64,000 nt of DNA from Gordonia hankookensis (GCF_014673215.1 NZ_JACWMS010000002.1:1533503-1597502); one strand, 5' to 3'. Shown: positions 15,923-24,572, counted from the first letter of the stretch. Program-made: numbers and translations. The notes: generated by a model not told the origin, from the sequence alone.

Positions 15923-16918
15923 ATGACCGACCAGATGCGGAGGGTCATGCGCACAGCAATCCATGTCTTCGACGACGCGTCGCTGTTTCACATCGCCGCG
16001 CCTCAGATGGTGTTGGGCGAGGTGGCGCGGCTCGGTCTTGCCGAGGACTGGACGACAACGTTGTGGTCGCTCGACGGCCGCGCGGTGCGGACCGCCGAGG
16101 GCAACACGTTGTCCGATGTGGCGGATCCGTCGGTGGCCGACGACGCCGACATCGTGGTCATCCCCACCTGGCCGGCGGACCTGCCGCCGATCGACGACGG
16201 ACTCCGCACCGTGATGTGCGACGCGCATGCGCGTGGGGCGGTGATCGTCGGTCTGTGTCTCGGAGCGGTGGCCGTTGCGGACTCGGGTCTCATCGCCGGG
16301 CGGTCGGCGGTCACCCACTGGCAGTGGATGTCTCAACTCGCCCAGCGTGATCCGACCCTGCGGATGGATTCGTCGGTGCTCTACATCGACCACGGCGATG
16401 TGATCACGTCGGCAGGGACAGCGGCATCCATCGACGCATGCCTGCACATCGTCCGGCGATTCCTCGGTGCGTCGGCGGCCAATCGGGTGGCGCGCAGCCT
16501 GGTCGTGGCACCGCATCGTGACGGCGGCCAGGCGCAGTACATCGAGCGTCCCGTTGCCGACCATCCCGCCGGTGATCCGATCTCGGAGGTATGTGCCTGG
16601 GCGCTGGCACACCTCGATCACGATCTCTCGGTCGACGAACTGGCCGCGCGTGCGCGCATGAGCCGTCGGAGCCTTGTCCGCAACTTTCGGGACGCCACCG
16701 GGATGTCGCCGGCGAAATGGGTTCTGGACCAACGTCTGGACGAGGCCCGTGTGCTGCTCGAGCGGACGCGCTGGGGCATGGACCGTGTCGCCCACGCCTG
16801 TGGATTCGGGAGTGCTGTGACGATGAGGCAGAACTTCGTGAAGGTGTATGCGACCACACCGTCGGCCTATCGAGCGTCCTTCGGTATCGAGGCCGCCGCG
16901 ACGTCTGCTCCGCAATGA
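15923..16918 (+). CDS. GlxA-family transcriptional regulator (DJ-1/PfpI domain plus AraC HTH)
   Basis: About 331 residues. The N-terminal DJ-1/PfpI-like domain (about 10-185) has the nucleophile-elbow region VGLCLGAVAVADSGLI. The C-terminal AraC/XylS domain (about 220-320) has two helix-turn-helix units, including LSVDELAARARMSRRSLVRNF. GlxA-type regulators commonly control neighbouring catabolic genes; the divergent isochorismatase is the obvious candidate. ATG 15923 and an in-frame ATG at 15950 are both possible starts. A second protein of the same architecture lies at 53159-54106. Confidence 0.9.
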   Translation: MTDQMRRVMRTAIHVFDDASLFHIAAPQMVLGEVARLGLAEDWTTTLWSLDGRAVRTAEGNTLSDVADPSVADDADIVVIPTWPADLPPIDDGLRTVMCDAHARGAVIVGLCLGAVAVADSGLIAGRSAVTHWQWMSQLAQRDPTLRMDSSVLYIDHGDVITSAGTAASIDACLHIVRRFLGASAANRVARSLVVAPHRDGGQAQYIERPVADHPAGDPISEVCAWALAHLDHDLSVDELAARARMSRRSLVRNFRDATGMSPAKWVLDQRLDEARVLLERTRWGMDRVAHACGFGSAVTMRQNFVKVYATTPSAYRASFGIEAAATSAPQ

Positions 16919-16964
16919 TGTAGAAGATCCGAACTGTTGCGGAGCATCGATAGAGTCATTCCTC

Positions 16965-17861
16965 ATGGATGTGAAGCGGCTGCGGTTGCTGCGGGAGTTC
17001 GCCGACCGTGGGGCGGTCGGCGCCGTCGCCGACGCGATGCACATGACGCCGTCTGCGGTGTCTCAGCAGCTGAAGGTGCTCGCCAAGGAGTCCGGCGTGG
17101 AACTCCTCGAGCAAGACGGCCGGCGGATACGCCTCACCGATGCGGGTCGGGCCCTGGTCCTACGTGCCGACGAGGTGATCGCCGCCGTCGAGCGGGCCCA
17201 GGAGGAGATGGCCGGGTACCGGTCGGGGAAGAGTTCGGTGCGCTTGGCGATGTTCCCGTCGGGCGCGACGCTGTTGCTGCCGGCCGTGCTCGATCGGGCC
17301 TCAGGTGCGGGGATCGACGTGCACGCCTCCGAACTCGACGTCGGCTACTCGGATGCCGCGCCCTCGCTGGCCGATTTCGACGTCGTGGTGACCCACCGGG
17401 ACGAGCGTGCGGCGTCGGTGCGTGAACCCCGTGTCGAGGTGACCGAGTTGATGCGTGAGCCGGTCGACGTGGTGGTCGCCCGTGAATCGGCGCTGGCGCA
17501 CCACGACGAGGTCGACGTCGTCGAGCTGGCCGACCACGACTGGATCAGCGTGGAGGGGGGATTGCCCATCGACGATGTGCTGCTGTCGATCTCGGCGGTG
17601 ACCGGCGTGGCTCCCCGGGTGACGCAACGGATGCTCGACTTCGCGACCATCGAGGCCATCGTCGCAGCCGGTCACGGTATCGCGCTGATCCCGCGCTTCG
17701 CGGTGCGGCATCCCGGGGTGAAACGGTTGGAGCTCAAGGGTGTTCGGGCGGCACGGGTGTACGAGGCGCTGACCCGGCCGTCGTCACGGGTTGCGGTGCA
17801 GGCCGTGGTGGGCCACCTCGCGGAGTCGGCTCGGCGTGAATCCGACCGTTCCCGAACATGA
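16965..17861 (+). CDS. LysR-family transcriptional regulator
   Basis: A 298-residue LysR regulator. The winged HTH is in residues 1-60 (AVADAMHMTPSAVSQQLKVLAKESGVELLEQ), followed by a substrate-binding domain of the type-2 periplasmic fold. ATG 16965 was chosen because the HTH begins at the usual distance (MDVKRLRLLREFA) and TAGAGT (16951-16956) lies 8 nt upstream; the longer frame from 16848 would overlap the GlxA-like gene. The gene follows that regulator in the same direction. No divergent target is adjacent, so its regulon is unknown; the EamA exporter or isochorismatase are possible. Confidence 0.92.
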   Translation: MDVKRLRLLREFADRGAVGAVADAMHMTPSAVSQQLKVLAKESGVELLEQDGRRIRLTDAGRALVLRADEVIAAVERAQEEMAGYRSGKSSVRLAMFPSGATLLLPAVLDRASGAGIDVHASELDVGYSDAAPSLADFDVVVTHRDERAASVREPRVEVTELMREPVDVVVARESALAHHDEVDVVELADHDWISVEGGLPIDDVLLSISAVTGVAPRVTQRMLDFATIEAIVAAGHGIALIPRFAVRHPGVKRLELKGVRAARVYEALTRPSSRVAVQAVVGHLAESARRESDRSRT

Positions 17862-17895
17862 TTCGCGTGGCGGCGAACTCGAGAGCCCGGCCGGG

Positions 17896-18702
17896 TCAGC
17901 TGCCGGCCGCAGACTTCGCCCGCCGACGCGGCGCCGCCTTGGTGGCCGGGGCCTTGGTGGCGCTCCGTGAACGCTTGGCCGCACTCGTCGGCGCGTTCTT
18001 CTGCTCGTCGATGAGCCGGCTGGTGTGGTCGAGAATGCAGCTGAGCCCGTACTCGAAGTTCTGCTCGTCGGGAGCACCGCCCACGCGGCCCTTGGCGGCG
18101 GCCTCGGCGAGCAACGGGGTCTGATCGGGCGTGATGATCAGATTCTCGTAGTAGGCCTGGGCGGCCGAGTCCTCGGCCTTGTTCTTCTCGTGCAGGCGCT
18201 CGAGCACCACCGATCCTCGCACGTGCAGCTGCACTGCCGAGTAGCTGTCGTAGGCATCCTCGAGGGACAGCCCTTCGCGCATCAGGTTCTCGACCGACCG
18301 CTCGATCTCCAGCGCGCCGAGCTGCGCATTGCGCGGCCCGAGCGATGACCTGATGAGGATGAGATCGCAGAGGATCGGGTTCTTCAAGAACACATCCCGC
18401 ATGGCGTGAGCGTGATCATGCAGACGCGTCCGCCAGTCGTCGCTCGAGTGCTTGAGGGCTGCGGCGAGGCCGTACCGTTCGAGGGCGCGGTCGGTCATCG
18501 CATTGAGGAGGTCGTCCTTCTTGCGGAAGTACCAGTAGATACTCGTCACGCCGACGCCGAGATGCTTGCCGAGCAACGGCATGCTCAGGTTGTCGACGCC
18601 GATCTCCTCGGCGAGTTCGAAAGCGCCCTTGATGATTTCCTCGGGATCGATCGATCCCCGCTCCCGCCGTTCGCGCTTCGGGGCGTTCTCTTTGCGTGCC
18701 AT
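17896..18702 (-). CDS. TetR-family regulator with a basic Lys/Ala/Arg tail; probable repressor of the P450/ferredoxin locus
   Basis: A 268-residue TetR regulator. The HTH is in about 20-70 (LSMPLLGKHLGVGVTSIYWYF). The ligand/dimer domain follows, and the last 30 residues are a Lys/Arg/Ala/Ser/Pro-rich, histone-like tail (for example ATKAPATKAAPRRRAKS) uncommon in TetR proteins and possibly adding nonspecific DNA contact. ATG 18702 gives MARKENAPKRERRERG directly before the HTH. Its promoter carries at 18740-18758 a version of the palindrome also found before the ferredoxin and P450 genes. Autoregulation and control of those genes are inferred. Confidence 0.88.
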   Translation of the reverse strand: MARKENAPKRERRERGSIDPEEIIKGAFELAEEIGVDNLSMPLLGKHLGVGVTSIYWYFRKKDDLLNAMTDRALERYGLAAALKHSSDDWRTRLHDHAHAMRDVFLKNPILCDLILIRSSLGPRNAQLGALEIERSVENLMREGLSLEDAYDSYSAVQLHVRGSVVLERLHEKNKAEDSAAQAYYENLIITPDQTPLLAEAAAKGRVGGAPDEQNFEYGLSCILDHTSRLIDEQKNAPTSAAKRSRSATKAPATKAAPRRRAKSAAGS

Positions 18703-18739
18703 CCCAACAACCAGCCTCTCTGACAGCCCGTATTGCCGC

Positions 18740-18758
18740 CACTGTAGCGCATACGGGA
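18740..18758. promoter_or_regulatory. Operator copy 1 (TetR gene promoter)
   Basis: Matches TACnGTATGnCATACnGTA best in its right half (CATACGG) and keeps ACTGTA on the left. It lies 38-56 nt upstream of the TetR ATG. An overlapping inverted repeat CCCGTAT (18727-18733) / ATACGGG (18751-18757) strengthens the symmetry. Confidence 0.55.
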
Positions 18759-18836
18759 TCCCCATGCCGGTGCGCTGTGGTGCGTGGCTCGGCATGAATC
18801 GGGGCGGGTCAGGTGATTTCGGCCGGTCCGCCTCCG

Positions 18837-19028
18837 TCAGGGCTCGAGGGTGAGTGCCGCCGACGGACAGTGTGCTGCCGCCTCGCGCAGAACCGACTCA
18901 CCCGCTGTGTCTGCGGCTGCGCCGTCGATGTCGACGTAGCCGTCGTCGTTGACCTCGAAGACCTCGGGTGAGGTGGCCTCGCAGAGACCATGTCCGACGC
19001 ATCGGTCGGTGTCGACGGTGATGCGCAT
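18837..19028 (-). CDS. Ferredoxin, 3Fe-4S type
   Basis: A 63-residue ferredoxin with the spacing Cys10, Cys16 and Cys54 (RCVGHGLCEATSPEVF, then HCPSAAL). The missing fourth ligand indicates a [3Fe-4S] cluster, as in ferredoxins that feed actinobacterial cytochromes P450. It lies about 460 nt from the P450 gene, divergently, and shares an operator with it, so it is the likely electron donor. The ferredoxin reductase is not in the window. Confidence 0.93.
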   Translation of the reverse strand: MRITVDTDRCVGHGLCEATSPEVFEVNDDGYVDIDGAAADTAGESVLREAAAHCPSAALTLEP

Positions 19029-19075
19029 CGTGATGGTCCTTCCGCACAGGGCCGGCCGGTCCGTCCGGTCATTCG

Positions 19076-19094
19076 TACTGTATGGGCAACAGTA
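19076..19094. promoter_or_regulatory. Operator copy 2 (ferredoxin promoter)
   Basis: TACTGTATGGGCAACAGTA: the left half TACTGTATG is perfect and the right end ACAGTA is kept, with three mismatches near the centre. It is 48-66 nt upstream of the ferredoxin ATG. Confidence 0.55.
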
Positions 19095-19137
19095 GTAACT
19101 TGCGGCGGTCCGGTCAACGCGGAACGGCGAATCGGCC

Positions 19138-19284
19138 TCAGTAGGCCATGAACAGGATCTCGTCCCGGCTGTAGTCGTGATCGGGATGGTTCTCGGCCAG
19201 GTGCTTCTGCACCAGCGTCACCAGCTCGTCCTCGTCGGCGCCCTTCATCATCTCGCCGCACGGGCAGGTCAGTCGTGTCTTCAT
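19138..19284 (-). CDS. DUF1059-family mini-protein (48 residues)
   Basis: Short frame starting MKTRLTCPCGEMMKGAD and ending DYSRDEILFMAY. The CPCGE motif near the N-terminus, the middle helix DELVTLVQKHLAENHP and the closing ILFMAY are typical of the DUF1059 family, small actinobacterial proteins of unknown function, possibly metal binding through the Cys pair and His residues. GAGGTG precedes the ATG. It sits between ferredoxin and P450, transcribed with the ferredoxin direction. Role in the P450 system is unknown. Confidence 0.82.
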   Translation of the reverse strand: MKTRLTCPCGEMMKGADEDELVTLVQKHLAENHPDHDYSRDEILFMAY

Positions 19285-19434
19285 GGTGGTCACCTCGGTG
19301 TCGATCTCGTATTCGGATGTGGTCGCCGTGGGAATTCCCGGCCGGTGTGTTCGAGATTACCCGCATCGCCGTTTCGGCGACGACGGCCGTCCGGAGGTTG
19401 CCGGAACGGCCTCGGTGGCAGCTGTGATTGACAG

Positions 19435-19453
19435 TACTGGATGGCATACGGTA
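19435..19453. promoter_or_regulatory. Operator copy 3 (P450 promoter)
   Basis: TACTGGATGGCATACGGTA: a nearly perfect 19-bp palindrome on the pattern TACnGTATGnCATACnGTA with one mismatch, 36-54 nt upstream of the P450 ATG. Confidence 0.65.
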
Positions 19454-19488
19454 GACCCATCAGCGCAGCCCGACTCTTTGGAGGAATC

Positions 19489-20763
19489 ATGCCCGAGACC
19501 AGCGAACTGACCTCCGCTCACGCATTCCATCCGCTCGACATATCGGCAATCGCCTTCTGGGAAAAGGACTTCCGCAACCGCGACGACACGTTCGCCGAGT
19601 TGCGTGCCGTTGACGGCCTGACGTGGCATCGTCCGACCGAATCGATGTTTCCGCACGAGGAGACCGGATATTGGGCGGTGACCCGGCACGCCGACATCCG
19701 CCATGTCAGCCAGCACCCGGAACTCTTCAGTTCGAGCAACGGGATCAGCATGGATCCGATGCCTGCGGAGATCCAGCGGAGCATGACCTTCTTCCTGACG
19801 ATGGACCCGCCCGAGCACACGCGTTATCGCCGGCTGATCTCGATGGCCTTCACGCCGAAGCAGGTCCGTCGCATCGAGGCGCAGATCGAGGCGAATGCGA
19901 AGCGGATCGTCGGCGAGTTGCTGGACGACCTGGATTCCGGCGAGCCCGTGGACTTCACCGACGCGGTGTCGAAAAAGCTTCCGATGCTGACGATCTCGGA
20001 GATGATCGGCATCCACCCCGACGAGCACGAGGCGGTCGCGTTCGCCGCGGAGAGCGTCTTCAGCGCCAGCGACGACGAGTACGCCGGTGGTCTCGAGGAG
20101 CAGGCCGTATTCCTGATGACCCAACTCGGCATCCTGACCGGTGCCGGAGTGGAGTTGGCGAAGAAGCGACGGTTGGACCCGCGCGACGATCTGATGACGA
20201 ACATCGTCAACGCCGAGGTCGACGGGCACCGCCTCACCGACGACGAGATCGGCGCGTTCATGGTGCTGCTCGGCTCGGCAGGCAACGACACCACCAAGCA
20301 GACGACATCACATGCCTTCAAGGCGCTGATCGACAATCCGGATCAGCGCCGGTGGCTGCTCGAGGATCTCGAGGGTCGGATCGGCGGGGCCGTCGACGAG
20401 TTCATCAGGTGGTCGACGCCGGTGATCAGCTTCGCCCGGCACGCGGCGGTCGACACCGAGATCGCCGGCACGCCGATCGCGGCAGGGGAGAAGGTCGTCT
20501 TGTTCTACTGCTCAGGCAATTTCGACGATCAGGTCTTCGACGACCCGTATCGATTCGACCTGGACCGCTTTCCCAATCCGCACGTCGGATTCGGTGGCGG
20601 GGGCCCACACTTCTGTCTCGGAAAGCAGCTCGCCGTGATGGAACTGAAGCATTTGTTCACCGAGCTCCTGACCCGACTGCCCGACGTGGAACTCGGCGAT
20701 CCCGAGTACGTGCGCAGCGACTTCGTCCACGGGGTGAAGCGGATGCCGATTCGTCGGGTCTGA
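19489..20763 (+). CDS. Cytochrome P450 monooxygenase
   Basis: A 424-residue soluble bacterial P450. Helix-I oxygen-binding region GSAGNDTTKQTTSHA, helix-K ExxR in VDEFIRW, and heme loop GFGGGGPHFCLGKQLA with the Cys ligand are intact. The K-helix/strand region STPVISFARHA resembles actinobacterial enzymes acting on steroids and long-chain lipids, but the substrate cannot be fixed from sequence. ATG 19489 has GGAGG at 19480-19484. It shares a palindromic operator with the divergent ferredoxin and the TetR gene, so ferredoxin and P450 probably form one TetR-controlled oxidation system. Confidence 0.95.
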   Translation: MPETSELTSAHAFHPLDISAIAFWEKDFRNRDDTFAELRAVDGLTWHRPTESMFPHEETGYWAVTRHADIRHVSQHPELFSSSNGISMDPMPAEIQRSMTFFLTMDPPEHTRYRRLISMAFTPKQVRRIEAQIEANAKRIVGELLDDLDSGEPVDFTDAVSKKLPMLTISEMIGIHPDEHEAVAFAAESVFSASDDEYAGGLEEQAVFLMTQLGILTGAGVELAKKRRLDPRDDLMTNIVNAEVDGHRLTDDEIGAFMVLLGSAGNDTTKQTTSHAFKALIDNPDQRRWLLEDLEGRIGGAVDEFIRWSTPVISFARHAAVDTEIAGTPIAAGEKVVLFYCSGNFDDQVFDDPYRFDLDRFPNPHVGFGGGGPHFCLGKQLAVMELKHLFTELLTRLPDVELGDPEYVRSDFVHGVKRMPIRRV

Positions 20764-20804
20764 TCCGGCGGGTCTGATCCGACGAGTCTGGGGGCGAGCG
20801 GGTG

Positions 20805-20957
20805 TCAGTGGGCCGGAGTGACCTCGGGCAGTTGATCGTCGACGCGAACCGGAACCGGGCGTGTGCCTGCATGTGCGAGCAGGCCGATCATCGCGCCGAT
20901 CCCGACGGTGGTGACGATCAGAACGGAGAGCAGGGCAAAGATGAGTGTGGTGTCCAT
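20805..20957 (-). CDS. Small single-pass membrane protein, 50 residues
   Basis: The frame begins MDTTLIFALLSVLIVTTVGI, continues with GAMIGLLAHAG, and has a short hydrophilic tail ending DQLPEVTPAH. One membrane helix covers about residues 4-28. No known family is recognised and the SD is weak, so this rests on the clean hydrophobic profile and on the frame filling an otherwise empty gap. A 60-residue protein of similar build lies at 54189-54371; each is a neighbour (within about 1 kb) of a DUF2252 gene. Confidence 0.5.
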   Translation of the reverse strand: MDTTLIFALLSVLIVTTVGIGAMIGLLAHAGTRPVPVRVDDQLPEVTPAH

Positions 20958-21097
20958 ATGAGACCATTCTCCGCGTGAACTGCCCCGATGGCACGCCTCC
21001 GGGCGGAATCGTTCGGAGGTTCACAATGGGTGCGCAGATGTGACACACGACCGATGCAGCCCAGTCGCGCGCTTCCGGAACACTAACACCTCCGGAT

Positions 21098-21478
21098 TCA
21101 GCCGAGCGCCTTGGCCTTGAGTTGCGCGAACTCCTTCTCGTCGATCGTCCCCGCGTCCAGCAGGGCCTTGGCGTCGGCGATCTGTTCGGCCGATGATCGT
21201 CCGCTGACCGAGCGGATGTAGTCGTCACTCTGTTGTCGTGCCTGTGCCTGCGCCTCGGCCGCTCGGTGCGACATGCCGCGCCCGCGAGCGATGAGGTAGA
21301 CGAGGGCCGTCAACCACGGCACGACGATCAGGAACACCACCCAGACCGCTTTCCACCAGCCGGACAATGCCCGATCTCGGAAGAGGTCGGTGATGATCCA
21401 GAACAAGATCATCAGGTAGGCCAGGAAGGCGAACACGACCAGCGTGTACCAGATGAAGTCCCAGAATGAATCCCACAT
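21098..21478 (-). CDS. PLDc_N/SHOCT-domain membrane protein
   Basis: A 126-residue protein. Two membrane helices (about 5-30 and 43-64) with FWIITDLFRDRALSGWWKAVWVVFLI match the PLDc_N (phospholipase D-nuclease N-terminal) domain. The C-terminal 35 residues, EQIADAKALLDAGTIDEKEFAQLKAKALG, are a SHOCT domain, a short oligomerisation motif. GGAGAC precedes ATG 21478. Function unknown; it is divergent from the DUF2252 gene. Confidence 0.88.
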   Translation of the reverse strand: MWDSFWDFIWYTLVVFAFLAYLMILFWIITDLFRDRALSGWWKAVWVVFLIVVPWLTALVYLIARGRGMSHRAAEAQAQARQQSDDYIRSVSGRSSAEQIADAKALLDAGTIDEKEFAQLKAKALG

Positions 21479-21651
21479 GGTCGTCTCCTTCGATCACGAG
21501 GCGCCCGGATACCCCCGAGGTACCGGGCTCGCCTCATTATGCGAGTGATCCGACCGTCGGCGGATCATCCGGAGCGGATGAGTTCGTCTGCATCGGACAT
21601 CTTCATACCGCCTGGGTGATGCCTGCTGGTCGGGACTGCTGTCATCGTCGG

Positions 21652-23109
21652 ATGATGGACACGGCAGTCGATGCGACGGGCGGTGAGCCGATGATGCCCG
21701 CCGGTGCCGACTATCTCTCGATCACCGAGCGCGTGGCGTCCGGGCGCGCCGCCAGGAGACGGGTGGCGCCGGGTGACCTCGGCGAGGTGCCGCCCGGTGT
21801 GCTCGATGCGGGCACCCACCGAGACCCGATGGAGTTGCTCCTGCAGCAGGCGGATTCCAGGGTCCCCGAACTGGTACCGATCCGCCACGGGCGGATGGCG
21901 CGGTCCCCGTTCACGTTCTATCGCGGCGCCGCACTCCCGATGGCCGACGATCTCTCGCGGACGCCGCACAGTGGCATGACCGTACAACTCTGCGGGGATG
22001 CCCATCTGAGCAACTTCGGCTTCTTCGCGACCCCGGAACGTCGACTCGCCTTCGACGTCAACGATTTCGACGAGACGTATCCGGGCCCGTTCGAATGGGA
22101 TGTCAAGCGGTTGGCCGCGAGCCTGGTGGTGGCGGCGCTCGACAACGGATTCGGACGCAAGGAGGGAAAGGCCGTCGCACGGGAGTGCGCCCGCGAATAT
22201 CGCGAGACGATGGCCGCGCAGGCGGATCTCGGAACCCTGGACAGCTGGTACAGCCACACCGAGCCGGCCGGGAGCCTGGACGGGATCCGGCAGACGATCA
22301 ATGCCGCGACCGCCAAGAACCTGGAGAAGCAGATCAAGAAGGCGTGGCGGCACAACAGCCTCCAGGCACTGTCGAAGTTGACCACGGTGACCGACGGGAA
22401 GGTCGGTTTCGTCAGTTCTCCGCCGCTGATCGTGCCGGTCGAGGAACTGCTGGAGCCGACCGCGATCGAAGGCGCCTACGCCGAACTCCACGGGCGGCTG
22501 CGCGACTTCCGAGAGACGATGCCCCCGCATCATCGTGTCCTGCTGGACAAATTCGAACTCGTCGCGATGGCGCGCAAGGTGGTCGGCGTGGGCAGCGTCG
22601 GAACCAGGGCCTGGGTTTTGTTGTTCCGCGGCAAGGGCGATGGCGATCCGTTGTTGTTGCAGGCGAAGGAGGCGCAGGAGTCGGTGCTCGCACGTTATCT
22701 CGGCGGTCCCGAGCACCTGAACCAGGGTGAGCGGGTGGTCAACGGCCAACGGCTGATCCAGGCGGTCAGCGACGTGTTCCTCGGCTGGGACTCCGGTGTC
22801 GGCTTCGACGGCGTGTACCGGGACTTCTACCTCCGCCAATTGCGAGATGGCAAGGGCTCGGTCGTGATCGAGACCCTCGATCCTGCCGCACTCCGGGCTT
22901 ACGGGCGGGTGTGCGGTCGAGTCCTCGCATATGGACATACGCGGTCCGGGGATCCGGTCGCGATCTCGGAATACCTCGGGTCGACCGACGAATTCGATCG
23001 TGCCATGGGACGATTCGCTATCAGATACGCGGAATGCAACGCCCGCGATCACGCCACATTCGTGGCGGCCATCGACCGTGGAGCGATCGCAGCGATCGCC
23101 GACTACTAG
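21652..23109 (+). CDS. DUF2252-domain protein (kinase-like fold), copy 1
   Basis: About 485 residues of DUF2252. The motif LCGDAHLSNFG followed by FDVNDFDET resembles the catalytic loop (HxxN) and metal-binding Asp of aminoglycoside/choline-kinase-like enzymes, so a small-molecule or protein kinase activity is plausible but not shown for the family. Starts at ATG 21652/21655 are both weakly preceded; an ATG at 21691 is possible. Its stop is followed by the membrane protein with 11 nt spacing and AGGAGG overlapping the stop, so they are an operon. A clear paralogue is at 54456-55796, and both lie upstream of a MalT/LuxR-like regulator. Confidence 0.9.
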   Translation: MMDTAVDATGGEPMMPAGADYLSITERVASGRAARRRVAPGDLGEVPPGVLDAGTHRDPMELLLQQADSRVPELVPIRHGRMARSPFTFYRGAALPMADDLSRTPHSGMTVQLCGDAHLSNFGFFATPERRLAFDVNDFDETYPGPFEWDVKRLAASLVVAALDNGFGRKEGKAVARECAREYRETMAAQADLGTLDSWYSHTEPAGSLDGIRQTINAATAKNLEKQIKKAWRHNSLQALSKLTTVTDGKVGFVSSPPLIVPVEELLEPTAIEGAYAELHGRLRDFRETMPPHHRVLLDKFELVAMARKVVGVGSVGTRAWVLLFRGKGDGDPLLLQAKEAQESVLARYLGGPEHLNQGERVVNGQRLIQAVSDVFLGWDSGVGFDGVYRDFYLRQLRDGKGSVVIETLDPAALRAYGRVCGRVLAYGHTRSGDPVAISEYLGSTDEFDRAMGRFAIRYAECNARDHATFVAAIDRGAIAAIADY

Positions 23110-23120
23110 GAGGCCCGGAC

Positions 23121-24572
23121 GTGGCGGAAGCCGGATCCGACAGTGCTCACCCTCGTGACGCTCGCCCTCGTGACGCTCGCCCCCTCGACGCCGACGAACG
23201 TGCCGAACTCGAGCGCCTGAGGGCCGAGGTGGCGGGCCGAACCGGCCGCCGGCGGGAAGGGCCGTCGATATGGCGGCGTATCGGGGCGACCGTATTGGTC
23301 ATTTTGTGTGCGCTCCTCGCACTCACCTCCGTGACCACCCGTTATGTCCGTGGCGAGCTCCTCGACACCGAACACTATTTGACCACCGTGACACCGTTGG
23401 CCTCCGATCCTGCTGTGCAGGCGCAGGTCTCCGCCGCGGTGACCGAACAGATCGATTCGCGGGTCGACATCCAGCAGATGACCCAGCAGGCGCTGCAGCA
23501 GATCGTGGACCTGACCCCCGCGGACCGGCCCCGCGTCGATCAGGCGCTGGTCGGTCTGGCGCCCGTTCTCGCATCGCAGGCCGAGTCGTTCGTGCACAAG
23601 ACGGTGGACGACTTCGTACGGTCGTCGACCTTCAAGGACCTCTGGGTGGCGGCGAACCGCGCCGCGCATCGATCCGTCGTCGCCGCGGTCACCGGCGAAA
23701 CCCAACGCGACGCGGTGAACATCGGTTCCGACGGGACGATCAGCATCCAACTGGGTCCGATCATCGAACAGGTGAAGCAGCGACTCCAGGACCGCGGTTT
23801 CGCCTTTGCCGGCAGCATCCCGCAGGTCGACAAGCAGTTCGTCGTGTTCCAGTCGCCCGACCTGGCCAAGGCGCAGCGCTGGGTGCGGGCGCTGGACAAG
23901 ATCGCGTCCATCCTGCCGTGGCTGGCCATCCTCGCGGCCGTGGGGGCCGTGGTGCTGATCGGGTCCGGACGACGTCTTCGCATGCTCGCGATCGTGGGGA
24001 TCGCGATCACCCTCAGCATGCTCGTCCTCGCCATCGGACTGCTCGTCGGAAGGTCGATCTATCTCGGCCAGGTTCCGCCCGACGTGCTCTCACCAGATGC
24101 CGCACGGGTCATCTTCGACACCGTCGTGGCGCCGTTACGTCTCGCGTTGCGGGCGGTCGCGGTGGTGGGCCTCGTGGTCGCGGTGGCGGCGTTCCTCGCC
24201 GGTGGTTCGCGGGCGGCCCTTGCGGTACGTCACGGATTCACCCGAGGCGTCGGAGCCGTCGACTCGCGTCGGGCCGCACGAGCGCCCAACACGTTCGAGC
24301 GCGTGCTCTGGCAGGCGCGGATCGCGGTGCGGATCGGCGTGGTCGCGATCGCCGCGCTCGTGTTGATGTTCTGGCCCTATCCGACGGGTCTGGTGGTCAT
24401 CTGGACGGTGGTGATCGCGTGCGTGGTGTTGGCGGCCCTGGAAGTGGCCATGCAGCCTGCGCGCCGTGCCCCTGTCCCGGTGGTCGAGGGCCCGGCAGAG
24501 CCGGTGACGGCCGATGACGAGACGACGGGACCAACCGACCCGCCCGTCAGTGCCCGCGGTGACCAGGCCTGA
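23121..24572 (+). CDS. Membrane protein with large extracytoplasmic loop
   Basis: About 483 residues. A charged cytoplasmic N-terminus with a duplicated Arg/Asp/Ala unit (RDARPRDARP, from a 14-bp DNA repeat) is followed by a helix at about 45-67. A long external domain of about 200 residues, rich in Gln/Val, comes next, then four or more C-terminal helices and a Pro/Glu-rich tail. GTG 23121 is preferred because AGGAGG (23108-23113) lies 7 nt upstream. No enzymatic motif was recognised. Operon with the DUF2252 gene. Confidence 0.88.
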   Translation: MAEAGSDSAHPRDARPRDARPLDADERAELERLRAEVAGRTGRRREGPSIWRRIGATVLVILCALLALTSVTTRYVRGELLDTEHYLTTVTPLASDPAVQAQVSAAVTEQIDSRVDIQQMTQQALQQIVDLTPADRPRVDQALVGLAPVLASQAESFVHKTVDDFVRSSTFKDLWVAANRAAHRSVVAAVTGETQRDAVNIGSDGTISIQLGPIIEQVKQRLQDRGFAFAGSIPQVDKQFVVFQSPDLAKAQRWVRALDKIASILPWLAILAAVGAVVLIGSGRRLRMLAIVGIAITLSMLVLAIGLLVGRSIYLGQVPPDVLSPDAARVIFDTVVAPLRLALRAVAVVGLVVAVAAFLAGGSRAALAVRHGFTRGVGAVDSRRAARAPNTFERVLWQARIAVRIGVVAIAALVLMFWPYPTGLVVIWTVVIACVVLAALEVAMQPARRAPVPVVEGPAEPVTADDETTGPTDPPVSARGDQA

